This document shows, one piece after another, positions 1-11,800 of a stretch of DNA of 64,000 bases (position 1 is the first letter of the stretch; each line of letters opens with the position of its first letter). The notes beneath the pieces are model-generated. The model was not told where the DNA came from and did not search any database. It worked only from the letters and a program-made list of their open reading frames with translations. The translations under genes were made by a program, and so were the position numbers. The DNA is from Acanthosoma haemorrhoidale (lineage: Eukaryota > Arthropoda > Insecta > Hemiptera > Acanthosomatidae). Location of the stretch: contig OV884011.1 in the NCBI GenBank assembly GCA_930367205.1, positions 170,325,226 through 170,389,225 of the forward strand, given 5' to 3'.

Positions 1-2760
1 TGTTCAGAAAAGAAACTATTTGACAGCTGCAATAGTATGATCAACACATATTAAAATATTTTTTAAGCAAGAAGAAAAATTAATTTTTTTTTCAACATCC
101 AGACAAACCTTGGAACTTGGAAAAACTATGTAGAAAATACAAAAATGATGAGAAATCCAGAACGACTACACCGATCCAGACAAAACAACCAAAGGCCTAT
201 TAACTACAACCGATGACCCAAACACGTAACCATCGGCATAAAGTAAAACATTTTAAGTTTTTCTGTCTTTTCATCATTATTTTTCTTACTTTTAAATACT
301 TCAAACCTAAGTTCTGTTGTGTTATAAAGAAACAGAAGAAATTATCCTTTAGAATAGAGGTAACAACATTGGATTCGGACAAAATTTATAGGAGTTATAA
401 AGGATTAAGTGGAATAAAAGAGATTTGAAAAATTGTTGCTTCCCCAGCGATTCTAATAAAAAGAAAATATTTCTTGGTTTCCACAAAAACTTGAATCAAT
501 ATTGAAATGTCAATATTTTTTAACCTATCACCTCAAAAATAAGTTTCATTGAAATTGGTAGTGCAAAGTAGTCCCAGAAAGGGAAGGATTATAGGTTTTA
601 TCAAAAAAACCTAGTTAAAAATTTTGATAAATGTATATGAAATCTATACTTACAAATATTTACCATCACAATAATTGGACGTTGCCTGTAAAAATAAAAA
701 ATTAAGATTAAAAAATATATATATATATATATATGCATAATATTCATACTTTTAAGCAAACTACTTAATGCAAATCCTCATATTACTACATACATTTTAA
801 GACAGGGATATTTCACGGTAACACAAGAACATACAATCAGCAAAGTAATATACTGCATTTCTTTGAAGAGAGCTGCACTATAACTAGCTGCACTCTTACC
901 GGTCCACGTTTGTTTCGTTTCCACAAACAAACCATATTAATTATTCGATGTTGAGAAAGTCAGGTAGATTTTGGATCTTACATATATTACATAGTAATAT
1001 TTAGCTTTTTAGTTTTACACAGTTACAAATAGCATAGAGGAGAATAGTTTTAAAATAGCATTTAAAACCCTGAGAAGTAAGCAAATAAAGTTTATTAAAG
1101 AAATTTTAAGTATTAGTCGATTTCAATCAATTTTAAAATTACAATATTTTTTTTTCATAATCGACTCCACTCCCTCTGGAGCCTAGTCATAGGTAGTATG
1201 CTGACTCCTAACTACAGAGATAAGAGAAAAGGTTAGATCCCCTTATGATTTTTTCTTTGGGGGATGGGCCTGGTCGGGATTAACTCAGCCTTGCAAAGAT
1301 ATATGAGTAGCTGCTTGAATGAAGAAGTAGCAAATCCAATTATAAAAATGAATTTAAGGTTGAGAGATAGTAATCACTAGTGCTAACCACACTATTACCT
1401 CAGTACCACCTAACAATAAGGTGTTACCCCATGGATTTATTTTTATATATTCCCATATAAAAATTTTTCTTATTATTTCAATTTCAGTAGAGTACATTTT
1501 GTGTTTATTTAAGTATTACACACCTAGGTTCTGAACATGGATCTATTGGATTGATTAACTAAACTCTACTTGTGAAGGTTGATAGCGAAAAAGCTTTTGT
1601 AGTAGTTATTGCAAATCAAATCCATGTGTAATTACTACGGAAACTTTCTGGCAGAATCCATTGTTTACATGTTGATATCCCAACTGTGCCCACAAAACTT
1701 CCAATTAGCGTTTTATTTTTTAAAATTAAAATGCCTTGTTGTTTGCAACTGCCACTATGACTTGAAAAAAGAAAAGTGAACATAGAATACGATCGGTCAG
1801 GGATATTTATAATGTAACGAGAAAAACATTGAATAATCAGTATGGTTTTTCATGGGTACAAAACAAACTAGATTTTTTTTTTTTTTTTTCCCAAAGCTGG
1901 TATCAAATAGGCTATAAGGTATTTCAAGTCACCACGATGATTTGTTTTGCAAATTATGCTAAAGCGGTAGCTTTCAAATTAAATAATTTTCAGTATTGTA
2001 AAATTACAACTTAATAATGTAATTACTAAAAAACTTGCAAGCTATTGATTAGCAAGCGACATTACAATCATCCTATGTCATAAATAATACGTTTTTTTAA
2101 TCCAAATAAGAGCTTATTATCAGCCAAAGCAATCCTTGATGAAGTAATTAATAATTTTTTTCTCAGCAAAAAAATGACCTGGGTTGTATCTTTTGAGCGC
2201 GAGCTGGAAAAATACCAGCCTTCCATGTCCCTATTGTCTGGTTATTTTAATTCTGCATCTATTTCTGCAACCAATGTCTTGGGGGAAATTCTTGTTTCTT
2301 TTCTCCATTGCTAGACTTCCTGTTTGAACGACAAACGGTGATATTTCATTACAATAATTAAAAACTAATAAATATCTAAGAAATAAAAAATCAAAGAATT
2401 TTTCAATAAACAGATTCATATCTCCATTATATTAATTTCAAAAACATATGGTACCACAAGAAGAAATTAAGTTTTGAGAGTCAACAATGCTAATATGGTC
2501 CATCTCACTACATTTTTTTTCATTTTTTTGAAAAGGAAATTTTTAATAACCGAGATGGTTTAAAAAATAAAATGAATAATTACACAGGCCAACAAGTGTT
2601 TGGAGCTGATTTCATAAGAATTTGATGCCCTGAATTTAAATATGGCATTGGTTTTTGCCTAGGAGCTCAAATTAGTAAGATATAACATTGTAGTGAAATT
2701 TATGTGATACTATTTTGTTAAATCCATGGAGAAAATAAAAGAACTAAACAAGGAATTTTT
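1..2760. other. Gene-free AT-rich flank
   Basis: I find no ORF with recognisable homology and no chain of exons. A (TA)n tract lies at 713-734. The stretch 1150-1450 is less AT-rich than its surroundings and looks like an unidentified old repeat, but I cannot name it. The short ORFs here are low-complexity and not believable genes. Confidence 0.6.
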
Positions 2761-2769
2761 ATTATTATA

Positions 2770-3140
2770 TACAATGATAGAGGAAAAAGTCATTGATGAA
2801 ATCTTCTGAACATTTCAGAAGCTTCTTTTCCATGACATTCTTGAATGCATTTTGGAGCAGTCCTTTGCAAACTCCAGCAGTAATCTGCCATCATGTGCAT
2901 ATCCCATCTTCCATGATAGCGGGCTTCCATAGTTTTAATATCCTAGTGAAACCTTGTTCCTCAATGAGGTCTCCTTAATTTTCAGGAAAACGCTCTAAGT
3001 GGCATAAGTGACAACAGCAACAAACAAAATCGGGCAGCATTTACGATCGAAGGATCCTTAACGAGTTGTCTTATTTGTGGGCTGTCAAATATTCTTGCTT
3101 TGATTTTTTCCGTACTCAACTGAGGCAATTTCACCCCTAT
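2770..3140 (-). pseudogene. Relic of a transposon-associated arthropod ORF (frameshifted)
   Basis: On the minus strand, from about 3140 down to 2770, I read broken frames: a segment with KLPQLSTEKIKARIF, then DLIEEQG, and after a one-base shift DIKTMEARYHGRWD followed by HMMADYCWSLQR. This ordered set (ERFHQDI..MEARYQGRW..MMADYCW in intact copies) is, from memory, a protein segment seen in many copies in arthropod genomes and usually linked to mobile DNA. Here it carries at least one frameshift and in-frame stops, so it is dead. The family has no function I can state. The call rests on remembered motif wording, not on a search. Confidence 0.5.
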
Positions 3141-3181
3141 ATATGATATATGCAAAGCACGAACCGTTCACAAACCGTCTG

Positions 3182-3328
3182 GCCACAAATCGGTATTTAA
3201 TTATACGCACTCGACTAGCGCTTTCAACAGCCTACGCTGCCATTATCAAGTGGGAATCAGGGTGGAGACTGACGTACAACTTGTAGTTGTTGTAGGTTGG
3301 TTCGTACGATAAATTACCGATTTGTGAC
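3182..3328 (-). mobile_element. Small inverted-repeat element with hammerhead-like core
   Basis: The left end, 3182-3207, begins GCCACAAATCGGTA. The reverse complement of the right end, 3303-3328, begins GTCACAAATCGGTA. These form near-identical inverted termini of about 25 bp around a 95-bp centre. On the minus strand the centre carries CTTGATAA (3250-3243), a 6-bp hairpin (GGCAGC/GCTGTT with a GTAG loop), GAAA (3225-3222), the self-complementary AGCGCT, and then AGTC. That is the order of a type I hammerhead ribozyme with a very short palindromic stem III, as known from Penelope-like elements and retrozymes. The core differs from CUGAUGA at two positions, so activity is doubtful. Confidence 0.45.
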
Positions 3329-3349
3329 TAGACTCTCTTGTTGTTGAAC

Positions 3350-5980
3350 ACCAGTCCTTTCGTTGAGGTTACTACTCTATGCTAAAATAGCAGCTGTTAA
3401 TAGAGCATAAGATTACGTTCAAATAATACTTTGCTCAAACTATGAACACAAATTAATAAAATAAGACTATAACGTACTCCCCGACTTAATTTTGAAAAAT
3501 AGAAGTAAAATACAATACATAAAAGTAAAAGGTACATTACAATGGAAATTGAGTAAATTTAGCAATAAGTAAGTTGTTTGACTCATTGGTACACGGCATA
3601 TTTTCTGATACTTTTTTGCAACTGTTTCTGTATCAGCGAGATATCTCGACAGAAGAAAAACAACAACGGGATGAGTAGCGAACTAAATAACTCTATCAAA
3701 GGTCACAGAGCTAATTAAACGATTGTATTCAAAATAAAAATAAACTTTTATTGCATTAATATTCATATATTATTAAATAATCTACTATGAATTTCATACT
3801 TGATATATGTGTGTGTGTAAACTGAAATAATATTTTTCGTAATGGTGGTTTACTGTAGGCTACAGTTCGCATGGTATAAGATTCTCCGATTCTCATGCAC
3901 GGTAGATTTTATTTTGTTCTAGCCACAATTAATAAGTCAATTATTTCCACTACGGCTCACAGAACTTCACAACACGACAAAAAAATACCTGAGTATTAAT
4001 TATGCCTAGCCAACTGCGTCAACGTTAATGTAATGATTAAGTCACATCTAATTAATTTTTGGGGTTTTGATGGCTTTTAAAAACCACAATCCCTTCACTA
4101 GAGACATGCAGTCTTACACATAGATCTCAGTGATGACTCGACAGCATAAAAAATATTGAAAAAAATAAATACTTTGCTGTCATATTCAGTAGTAGATAAA
4201 ATCAAAGGTCTCGACGTACCTAAAGGTAATATAGATTACGTTTTGGGAGTTTAGTGGATCATAATTATAAAAAGGCTGTTAGCAACCAGTATTGGCATAT
4301 TTTTCATGGGAATTCTAGCAACCACTTAATAACTAATGAACATTAATCAATTACTTAGTAATAAAAGAATATTTGTCTATTAGTATTCGACTAATAATAT
4401 GCGATATGTATTGTGCTTTTGTGGATTATAATTACAAAATAATCATTAAAATGATTACTAAAATCGTGTTCAACTTTTTACACCCCTGAGTACTTTTGCC
4501 ACTGCACGTATATAAAACCCTTTTTTTTTTGTCTTTTAAAAAGATAAATTATTCTCACATAAAACACTAGATTGTTGTAATTGAGGCTTACTTTTTTCTT
4601 CAACGCAGACATGTTATCAGCATGCTACTACCACCTGTCCAAGTGAGATGGAGAAATCGGAACGATTGAAAACATTAGTAAAATACGAAATGGATCGGAA
4701 ATAATATGAAAAATGAGAGAAACTGTTGTGGGCGCCAGAGAAGAGCGTATTGATCGCCATCGGGGAACTGGGTTAGCTCCGCACACAAACACACGGAAGG
4801 TACACTGCAATTGGCAAACCCCCACACGCTGATACATATGCGTAAATAGATTCGTCGCAATAGAACTTCAAACATCATTCAGCATATTTGATTTATAAAC
4901 TGGCTTGATTCAATGCTAATACAAAAGACGAAATATAACTGTCTATAAAACCTCCATAATTATCTGCCGTATTAAAGCTAAAATACGAATATAAGTCGTA
5001 TACAATAAAAAATAAAGAATCGATGAGTAATAAAAAGAAAATGATTCGCGCATGCCTTCGTTGAAAGGCAATACATAAATAGCTTAAGCTCTAATAAATG
5101 TACAATCAATAAAAACAAATGAAGGGAGAAAAAATAACGCTATTCAATAAACACAAAATATTTTAAAGCTAAGTCATTAAAATAAAATGGAACTATACAT
5201 CTCATTGTATAAAAGTAATTGAAGCAATGTTATTAATGGTTAGATTAATAGATCATCTCTAAAAGAATTGTTGGATATTGCGCGGTTAGTTAGTAGATGA
5301 AGACAATAAAACATCCAATATAACTGTTGGTTATACAATTAGATGTATAGTGTGTGGACTTACTTTTCCAGTCAGTACGACGAAAACAGCCAGTGCTCCT
5401 GCTATGCTGTGCATTTCCCTAACATGGTAATAATCATCCTAAAGTTTCCTGTCAGGCAGACGAGCGGCGGCGCCTTGGCCGCTTTTGAGTGATCGGCTGG
5501 CTCACATCTCATGACTGCCAACATCACAGCCATCCATGTCCCCTTTCCCCTTCCTTAGGTAGAGAAAATCATTCCTATATCCTATTTAAAAATTATATAG
5601 ATGCAGACATGGATTTTAAAATAACTAGTTCATGTTATACGTTGTTTATCGAATTGAATGAAGTAGTTTGGATGAATTAAAATATATTTCATGAAAAAAT
5701 ACCCGTGGATGGTAGGTGGGAATGACTGCAAAATAAAATCAGATGAAACTAAAAGTATATTTAAGAGGTCTTCGTAGTTGGTCTCGTTAATGGTCAGGTC
5801 CTTATGGCTCACTCGCTTCCTGTGCGAATGTCTTCTGGTATTAGTCCTCTCGGTAACAAAAATGTTTCTGTCACACCACCTCCATGAATAATGGAGGAGG
5901 GGATAAGGGAATTTGTGCAGAGGGGCAGGTTTCAGGAAGATCTGTACCGACTTAAGAGTCTTCCCTCCACATTCATACAT
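3350..5980. other. Gene-free stretch
   Basis: I see nothing identifiable. The stretch is AT-rich with a GC-richer island near 5455-5540. The ORFs here (for example 5630-5980) give proteins with no family resemblance, and there is no exon-like pattern of phase-matched splice sites. Confidence 0.5.
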
Positions 5981-5984
5981 TAAA

Positions 5985-6600
5985 TGCTGAGAAATTCAAG
6001 GCAATTATCATTGGCTCCCCCCCACCTCAAAACTCTAAAAAATATTCCCATTTTATCTCCAACCCACTTGTTTAAACTGAGCTGAGGTTTGATCTATGAT
6101 CAAATCTATCCTTGAAAGATCATATAACCCTTATTACCCACCAATTTATGGTCACTCTCAACTGCTCAATCATTCCCCACTTTTCTTTCCATATCAAGCG
6201 CACCAACTCCTGTCATCCCACATTTTTACTAAAGTTGTATGGTGGCCTCTCAGAGGATCTTGAGCTTGGTTAAAGGGCTTGATAAATTGTTTACTAAGGT
6301 TTATACTTCACCACCCCCTAGGGACTCAGTGCTACACCCAGATGGGATGGTTATACCCTTCAGCTCATCACTAATAATTCATTAGATCTCTTCTGGACCA
6401 TCATGACTAAAAAGCTCCCTTGTCTTTACAACCTGCTCTAATTCAAATCAGCTATTAAATCCCATAATAGCTGATCCTGACATGTTTTAAATTTATATAG
6501 TTGATGTCATACTGTTGCTGATGTTTTTTTTTTGTCAACTTTTAGCACTTAAAAATGGCAGTATAAATTGCTGAAAGTGCTTGGGATAAAAATATTTAAA
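5985..6600 (+). mobile_element. Non-LTR (LINE) retrotransposon relic, 3' part
   Basis: The plus strand reads FKAIIIGSPPP at about 5990, the phrase that follows the YADD block in many CR1/Jockey-type reverse transcriptases (K.KaiiiGSP). Stop-riddled coding-like sequence follows to about 6480. Near 6545-6600 comes a tail (GCAGTATAAATTGCTGAAAG and TTGGGATAAA) resembling the short repeated 3' ends of such LINEs. No continuous frame survives. The relic corresponds to the segment just downstream of the one found at 57240-58040, so both may be fragments of one family. Confidence 0.45.
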
Positions 6601-6609
6601 CTAAGTTAG

Positions 6610-8400
6610 AAATATGGGAATGACTCCTTAGGAAAATTAACTTTTTTCCTTTGAAGAACCCACAACCAGCCAAACCATCCTGAGATGTGATTCTTTGTTC
6701 TACCTACATCTTCGATGGTGTAAGGGGAATTTTTAAGCTTGATTAGGTTAAAAGCTTTGTCCAGTTAAAATGCCTATACAGTCTTGCTATTATTTTCTAA
6801 AAACAATATCAGACTTTTTAATCAGTGTACACGATTAATTGCTGGAATAACACTGCTGATACCAAGTAAATTCTTCCCTTGCTTTGATTAATGCTTCTCA
6901 GCATTCTCCATATTTGAGCAATGTTATTCCGTTCATGCTCAAGTAACCTTCCATTATCTATTGTTTCATTTACGAAGGACCATTTAACATTTTAAGCTTG
7001 ATACTGATTTATAATGACGGATTTATTATTATTTATTTTATAATGATAAGACTCACCGAAAGCGGGAATATTCCACCCTACTTCATAGAAATGCGTGCAA
7101 TTTATCTTGAACGTCCACCATTTAGTATTTTTTGTTGTGATATTTCTTTCTTGTTAGACAGAATTAAATTTTTTTTTAATTTGTTCTTTATCATTCAAAG
7201 AGGACTTGGTCCAAGGATAAATTTTAATGGTACATGCTGATTGTATTATATGTAGATTAAAATACAATAACAGGACAGTCGAACAAACTTTAAAGAGAAA
7301 AAACAGCGTTTTTACTTTATCCTTTTTCAAGGCACAGAAGTTTAAGATTTAAAATGATGATTTATTCCCATAATAACAAAAACTAGCTAGCTACATTTTA
7401 GTGTACTTTGCCACCAGTTATTATAGCTAATAATAATAATAATAATAATAAATAGTTTGAAGAAACCTCCTTCTAATAACATTTCTTATGATCTATAACA
7501 GAACTCGTGAGGTTGATTTCAAGGCAAATATCAAAACAGAGGTAGAATATTTTATTAATTTTCAAAAGCATCAAAATAAAAGAGGAGTACTAAGATCTTT
7601 AGATCAACAGTTACTTAAAATTTCTAAATAATATAATACAATGGAATCCTGATCGGTGCTAATTGGCGGTGAGTGCCACACAATGATGAGATTTTGAAGT
7701 CAAAAACAAAAAAGGATAAAAAATAGGTCAATGTTTTTATTGACAAACTATTATTTATTAGATATTTTCAGACTAAAGTAAATTTTCTTAGGAATTGAGA
7801 GTGATACAAGGAGTGAATAACTCTCCAGTAGCAGACTTACAGAACTCATGTTTTTGTTAATACTGATAGTGCGTATTACTGAGGCCTGATTTTGTTCTAT
7901 AAAGTTTTGAGGTAAATAAATACATATATATTTCATTTTTTAATAAATAAAAAGCAGAAAAAGTATAAATTCATTTTTTTTTAATGAATTTAAGAAATTA
8001 GCAGTATATTTACTTTATTTATTATAAAAAATATAACTATTTGAAACTTTATTACTTTTACTATGAGTTATATGATTTTTTTTTTCAACATCACTGAATA
8101 GGATGGATAATTGGGACTATTATGAAATGCATAATAGATTAATCGCGATGACATGGACTCTTCATGATTTATGCAGATACTCAAGATAAAATGAAAGACA
8201 AGCTGGACAATAAACAAATATAAAAATATTTTATTGACATAGATATGGAACTATGTATAGATAAAAAAAAAATCAAGGTAATCATTTCTAACAAAACATC
8301 ATAAATGAATGTAGTGGACCTTTATAAAGCATATGTTACCCGATTCAAGGAATGAAAAATATTGCCACACACATTCAAATACATTATCTCACTAATCTCT
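6610..8400. other. Gene-free stretch with AAT microsatellite
   Basis: I recognise no gene. An (AAT)n tract of about eight units lies at 7429-7452. The rest is unremarkable AT-rich sequence. The ORFs at 6998-7240 and 7751-7936 are low-complexity. Confidence 0.5.
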
Positions 8401-8412
8401 TTAATCCATTAC

Positions 8413-8557
8413 ATGTTTATAGCATGGGTCATAACCCAGGTTCATAGCATGGGTCATAACCCATGTTTATAGCATGGGTCATAACCCATGTCTATATCAT
8501 GGGTCATAACCCATGTTTATAGCATGGGTCATAACCCATGTTTATAACATGGGTTCG
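8413..8557. repeat. 25-bp minisatellite of hairpin-forming units
   Basis: Five full 25-bp units start at 8413, 8438, 8463, 8488 and 8513, with a partial sixth to about 8557. Each contains the near-palindrome CATGGGTCATAACCCATG, in which 7-bp arms (CATGGGT/ACCCATG) flank a 4-base CATA loop. Units differ by only one to three bases, pointing to recent or continuing homogenisation. The array lies about 320 bp downstream of the CtIP stop codon on the minus strand. Confidence 0.9.
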
Positions 8558-8757
8558 TTCGTAACACACATCCCTTACCCTCTGATTTTTAGTGAGGATG
8601 CTGTTGAACATGATGATGAAACGAACACAAAAATATATTTTTACAATTATTTTGTCATTCAATTTTATAGCAAAATATTTTTAAATTAGATTTAATAAAA
8701 AAAAACTTTATAAAGAATTAACAGAGAACAATATAATATTTTCAATTTAAAAACAAC

Positions 8758-8763
8758 TTTAAT
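8758..8763 (-). terminator. Candidate CtIP poly(A) signal (ATTAAA)
   Basis: On the minus strand ATTAAA lies about 112 nt beyond the CtIP stop. I find no canonical AATAAA between the stop and about 8600. ATTAAA is the commonest variant, so this is the best candidate, but the choice is an inference. Confidence 0.4.
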
Positions 8764-8874
8764 ATTATACATATTTAACAATATACAGTTGGTTGATTAT
8801 AGAACTTAGGTCTATACTAATTGGTACTAGAATGAAAAATTTAAATCCTTCATTCAAAAAGTATTTACAATACA

Positions 8875-11800
8875 TTACAACTCATCTTCTTTTGACGGAT
8901 ATATAGAAACATACAATCTTTTCTCTCTGCACTCTTCGCTGTCAGGAAATATCGGGTTCCAATAATCTATAAATACAATTTGATGTATTACGATTTGAGC
9001 GTATGTCTTTATATTATTTGCAATAATGTGTTGATAATACCTGGAGGTGTTTGATTCAATTGATCAAAGTTATCTCGATGTCTTGAGCATTTGTTCATCC
9101 TTGCTTTAATTTTAGAAGGACTTAAGCCTACAGCTCCATAATACTGAAATTATAAAAAAACAAAACAATAACTTACTAATCAACTATTCACAATTCAAAA
9201 TAAAATATTAATACAGGGTGTTGCAGTGATCTATTTACAGTTTCATCTCTTTATAAAAAATGCAGAATATTTTTCCAAATTTTATTCAGAGAACATGTTT
9301 ATAATGACTTTCAATTGAGAAATCAAGAATCGAAATTCAGGTTTGAAAAATAATGTCCTCCAAATGATGCCCACTTAGCCGCACGCACTGTTCCAGCATC
9401 ACCCGAAAATTCAACATCATCCACTGAACCATATCTCTCGTCAAATCGCTTCCTACAGTTCTGTTCTCAGCTTCTTGATGTAAACGGTCAGAGTTAACGG
9501 TGACTGCTGGACCTCTGTCGTCCTCAAAAAAATAAGGCCGAATCACGCCAACACTTCTGACGGCACACCATACAGTTACAGATTCACAATGCAAGGGTCG
9601 TTCATGGATATTGCATGGGTTTTGTAGTCCCTGGTACCTACAGTTTTGTTTATTCACAAAACCGGATAAGTGGAAGTGGGCCTCGTCACTGGTCATGATA
9701 ACGATGTCTTCTGTCAACATTTCAAGTATTGTTTGAGTAAATTCCATTCTGATGACGTAATCATGGGGCAACAACTGTTGTGTAATTGCGAGTTTATAAG
9801 AGTGGAAGCTTAAATCCTTTAGAATCCTCCGAACAGATAAATGGGAGATCCACAGTGCAGCTGCGTGTCTCCATAATGAACGCCCTGGGGTTGCCTCCAC
9901 TGCCTGGTGCACATGTTCCACAGATTGTGGTGTGCGAACAGTACATTGAGCCCCTACTGCTCTTTTCACTTGCCCTGAATATACCAACCCATTTCACTAT
10001 GGTAGGCCTTGAAGGAACACGGCTGTGACGCCCGATATTGAAGTGCGTACAGAACCGTCTTTGAGCCACCGTCGCAGATTAACCGTTCTTCAGAAACGCC
10101 TCTACTGCAAACGCACGTTGTTTGTCACTGCACAGATCCACGATGTCAACTGAATGGCAGGGTCAGGGAAACACAATGAGACCATCCCCACCCTTCTACG
10201 ACCCTCCCTCACAACACTGGGCCTTTTTCAAACTGTAAATAGATCACTGAAGCACCCCTGTATCTGTATTTAATATAATGTAACTTTAAGACAATAGAAA
10301 AATAGCAATACGATACAAAAAGTACTTGGTTAAATAATGAGTGTTCCATTTAAATCTTTGAGCTAATAAACTATTCTGACTATTAATATACAGAGGGGTC
10401 CAAAAAAATGTATCCACTGTTTAAAAGTCCATAACTTGCAAACTAATTGACAGAGTTGTCTCATTTTTGGTAGTGTAATAGTTTGTAGTTCCGGCAATCG
10501 CCATACAAGCGTTGTATTGTTTTGTCAGATGACAGTCGCCAGATAGTTAGTGTTTTATTGTTAGTTGTACCTTGTTACTCGAGTAAACATGGCTGGCGTA
10601 AGGCTTACATTTGATGAAAGGAAGTCTGTTTTAAAGTGGTATTTTAAGTACAAAAACATTAATGAGGTTCAACGGCAATGGCGAAATGTGTATCAATCAG
10701 AGCCACCGACACGTTTAACGATTTGTCGCATTCGAGACAAATTTGAAGCCGAAGGCTGTGTTAAAGATGTACACATACAACGATCTGGACGACCTGTAAC
10801 AGTAACAAGTCCATTTAACTCCCATCTTGTGTTACAGCAATTCACTCGCTCACCACAGAAGTCTGTGAGACAGTGTGCCCGTGAAACTGGAGTGAGTCGC
10901 TCAAGTGTTCGGCGAATTTTGAAAACAGCAAAGTGGAAGTGATACATCCCAAGATTGCTACACGCAATGAACGAGGACGACCCAGATCGTAGAATGGAGT
11001 ACAGCGAGTGGTTTAATAACATGGTGCGCAACGATGAAGAGTTTGCAGAGATGATTCTGTGGTCAGATGAGGCACAGTTCAAACTCAATGTTACAGTAAA
11101 TCACCACAATTGCATCTACTGGGCCGCCAAAAATCCAAACGTCCTGTAGACAAAGCCATGAATTTGTCCAGAGTAAATGTGTGGTGTGGGTTGTCTTACC
11201 GGGGCTTGATTGCGCCATTCTTCTTTGACGGCACAGTTACCGGTGAGGTGTACCTTCAGAAGCTTCAAACATCCATTTTACCTGCCATCCAAGACTTGTA
11301 TGGAGACGGAAGATATTATGTTTAACAAGATGGTGCCCCAGCCCACTATCACAATCGTGTTAGGGCTTATCTCGACAAAAATCTACCAGGAAGATGGATA
11401 GGCCGTAGAGTATCCACCACGTTTCACAGACTTAACTCGTCTGGACTTTTACCTGTGGGGAACACTAAAGGACGTCGTTTATCGACATAAGCCACGCACA
11501 TTAGATGAACTTCGAGAATCCATCGTACATTCATGTGCAAATATCCAACTGAGCACGTTGCAGTCAGTAGTTCGTGCTGCAGTTCGGCGGCACCTTTCGA
11601 ACACCTACAGTGATATCTTTAAGTTGGACTTTAAGCTACACTTTCACCAAAAATGAGACAACTCCGTCAATTAGTTTGAAAGTTATGGACTGTTAACCAG
11701 TGTATACATTTTTTTTGACCCCTCTGTATTTGAATTTTACAGAATTAATTATTATTTTTTGAAAAACATGATTTTAACATATAGGATAATATAAAAACAT

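Noticed and set aside
5630..5980. 116-codon minus-strand ORF
   Set aside because: No recognisable domain, no splice-site context and no neighbouring exons.
8413..8557. CRISPR-like array (regular repeats)
   Set aside because: The units are contiguous with no unique spacers, and the genome is eukaryotic. This is a minisatellite.
10693..11088. 131-codon minus-strand ORF
   Set aside because: It is the antisense of the mariner transposase.
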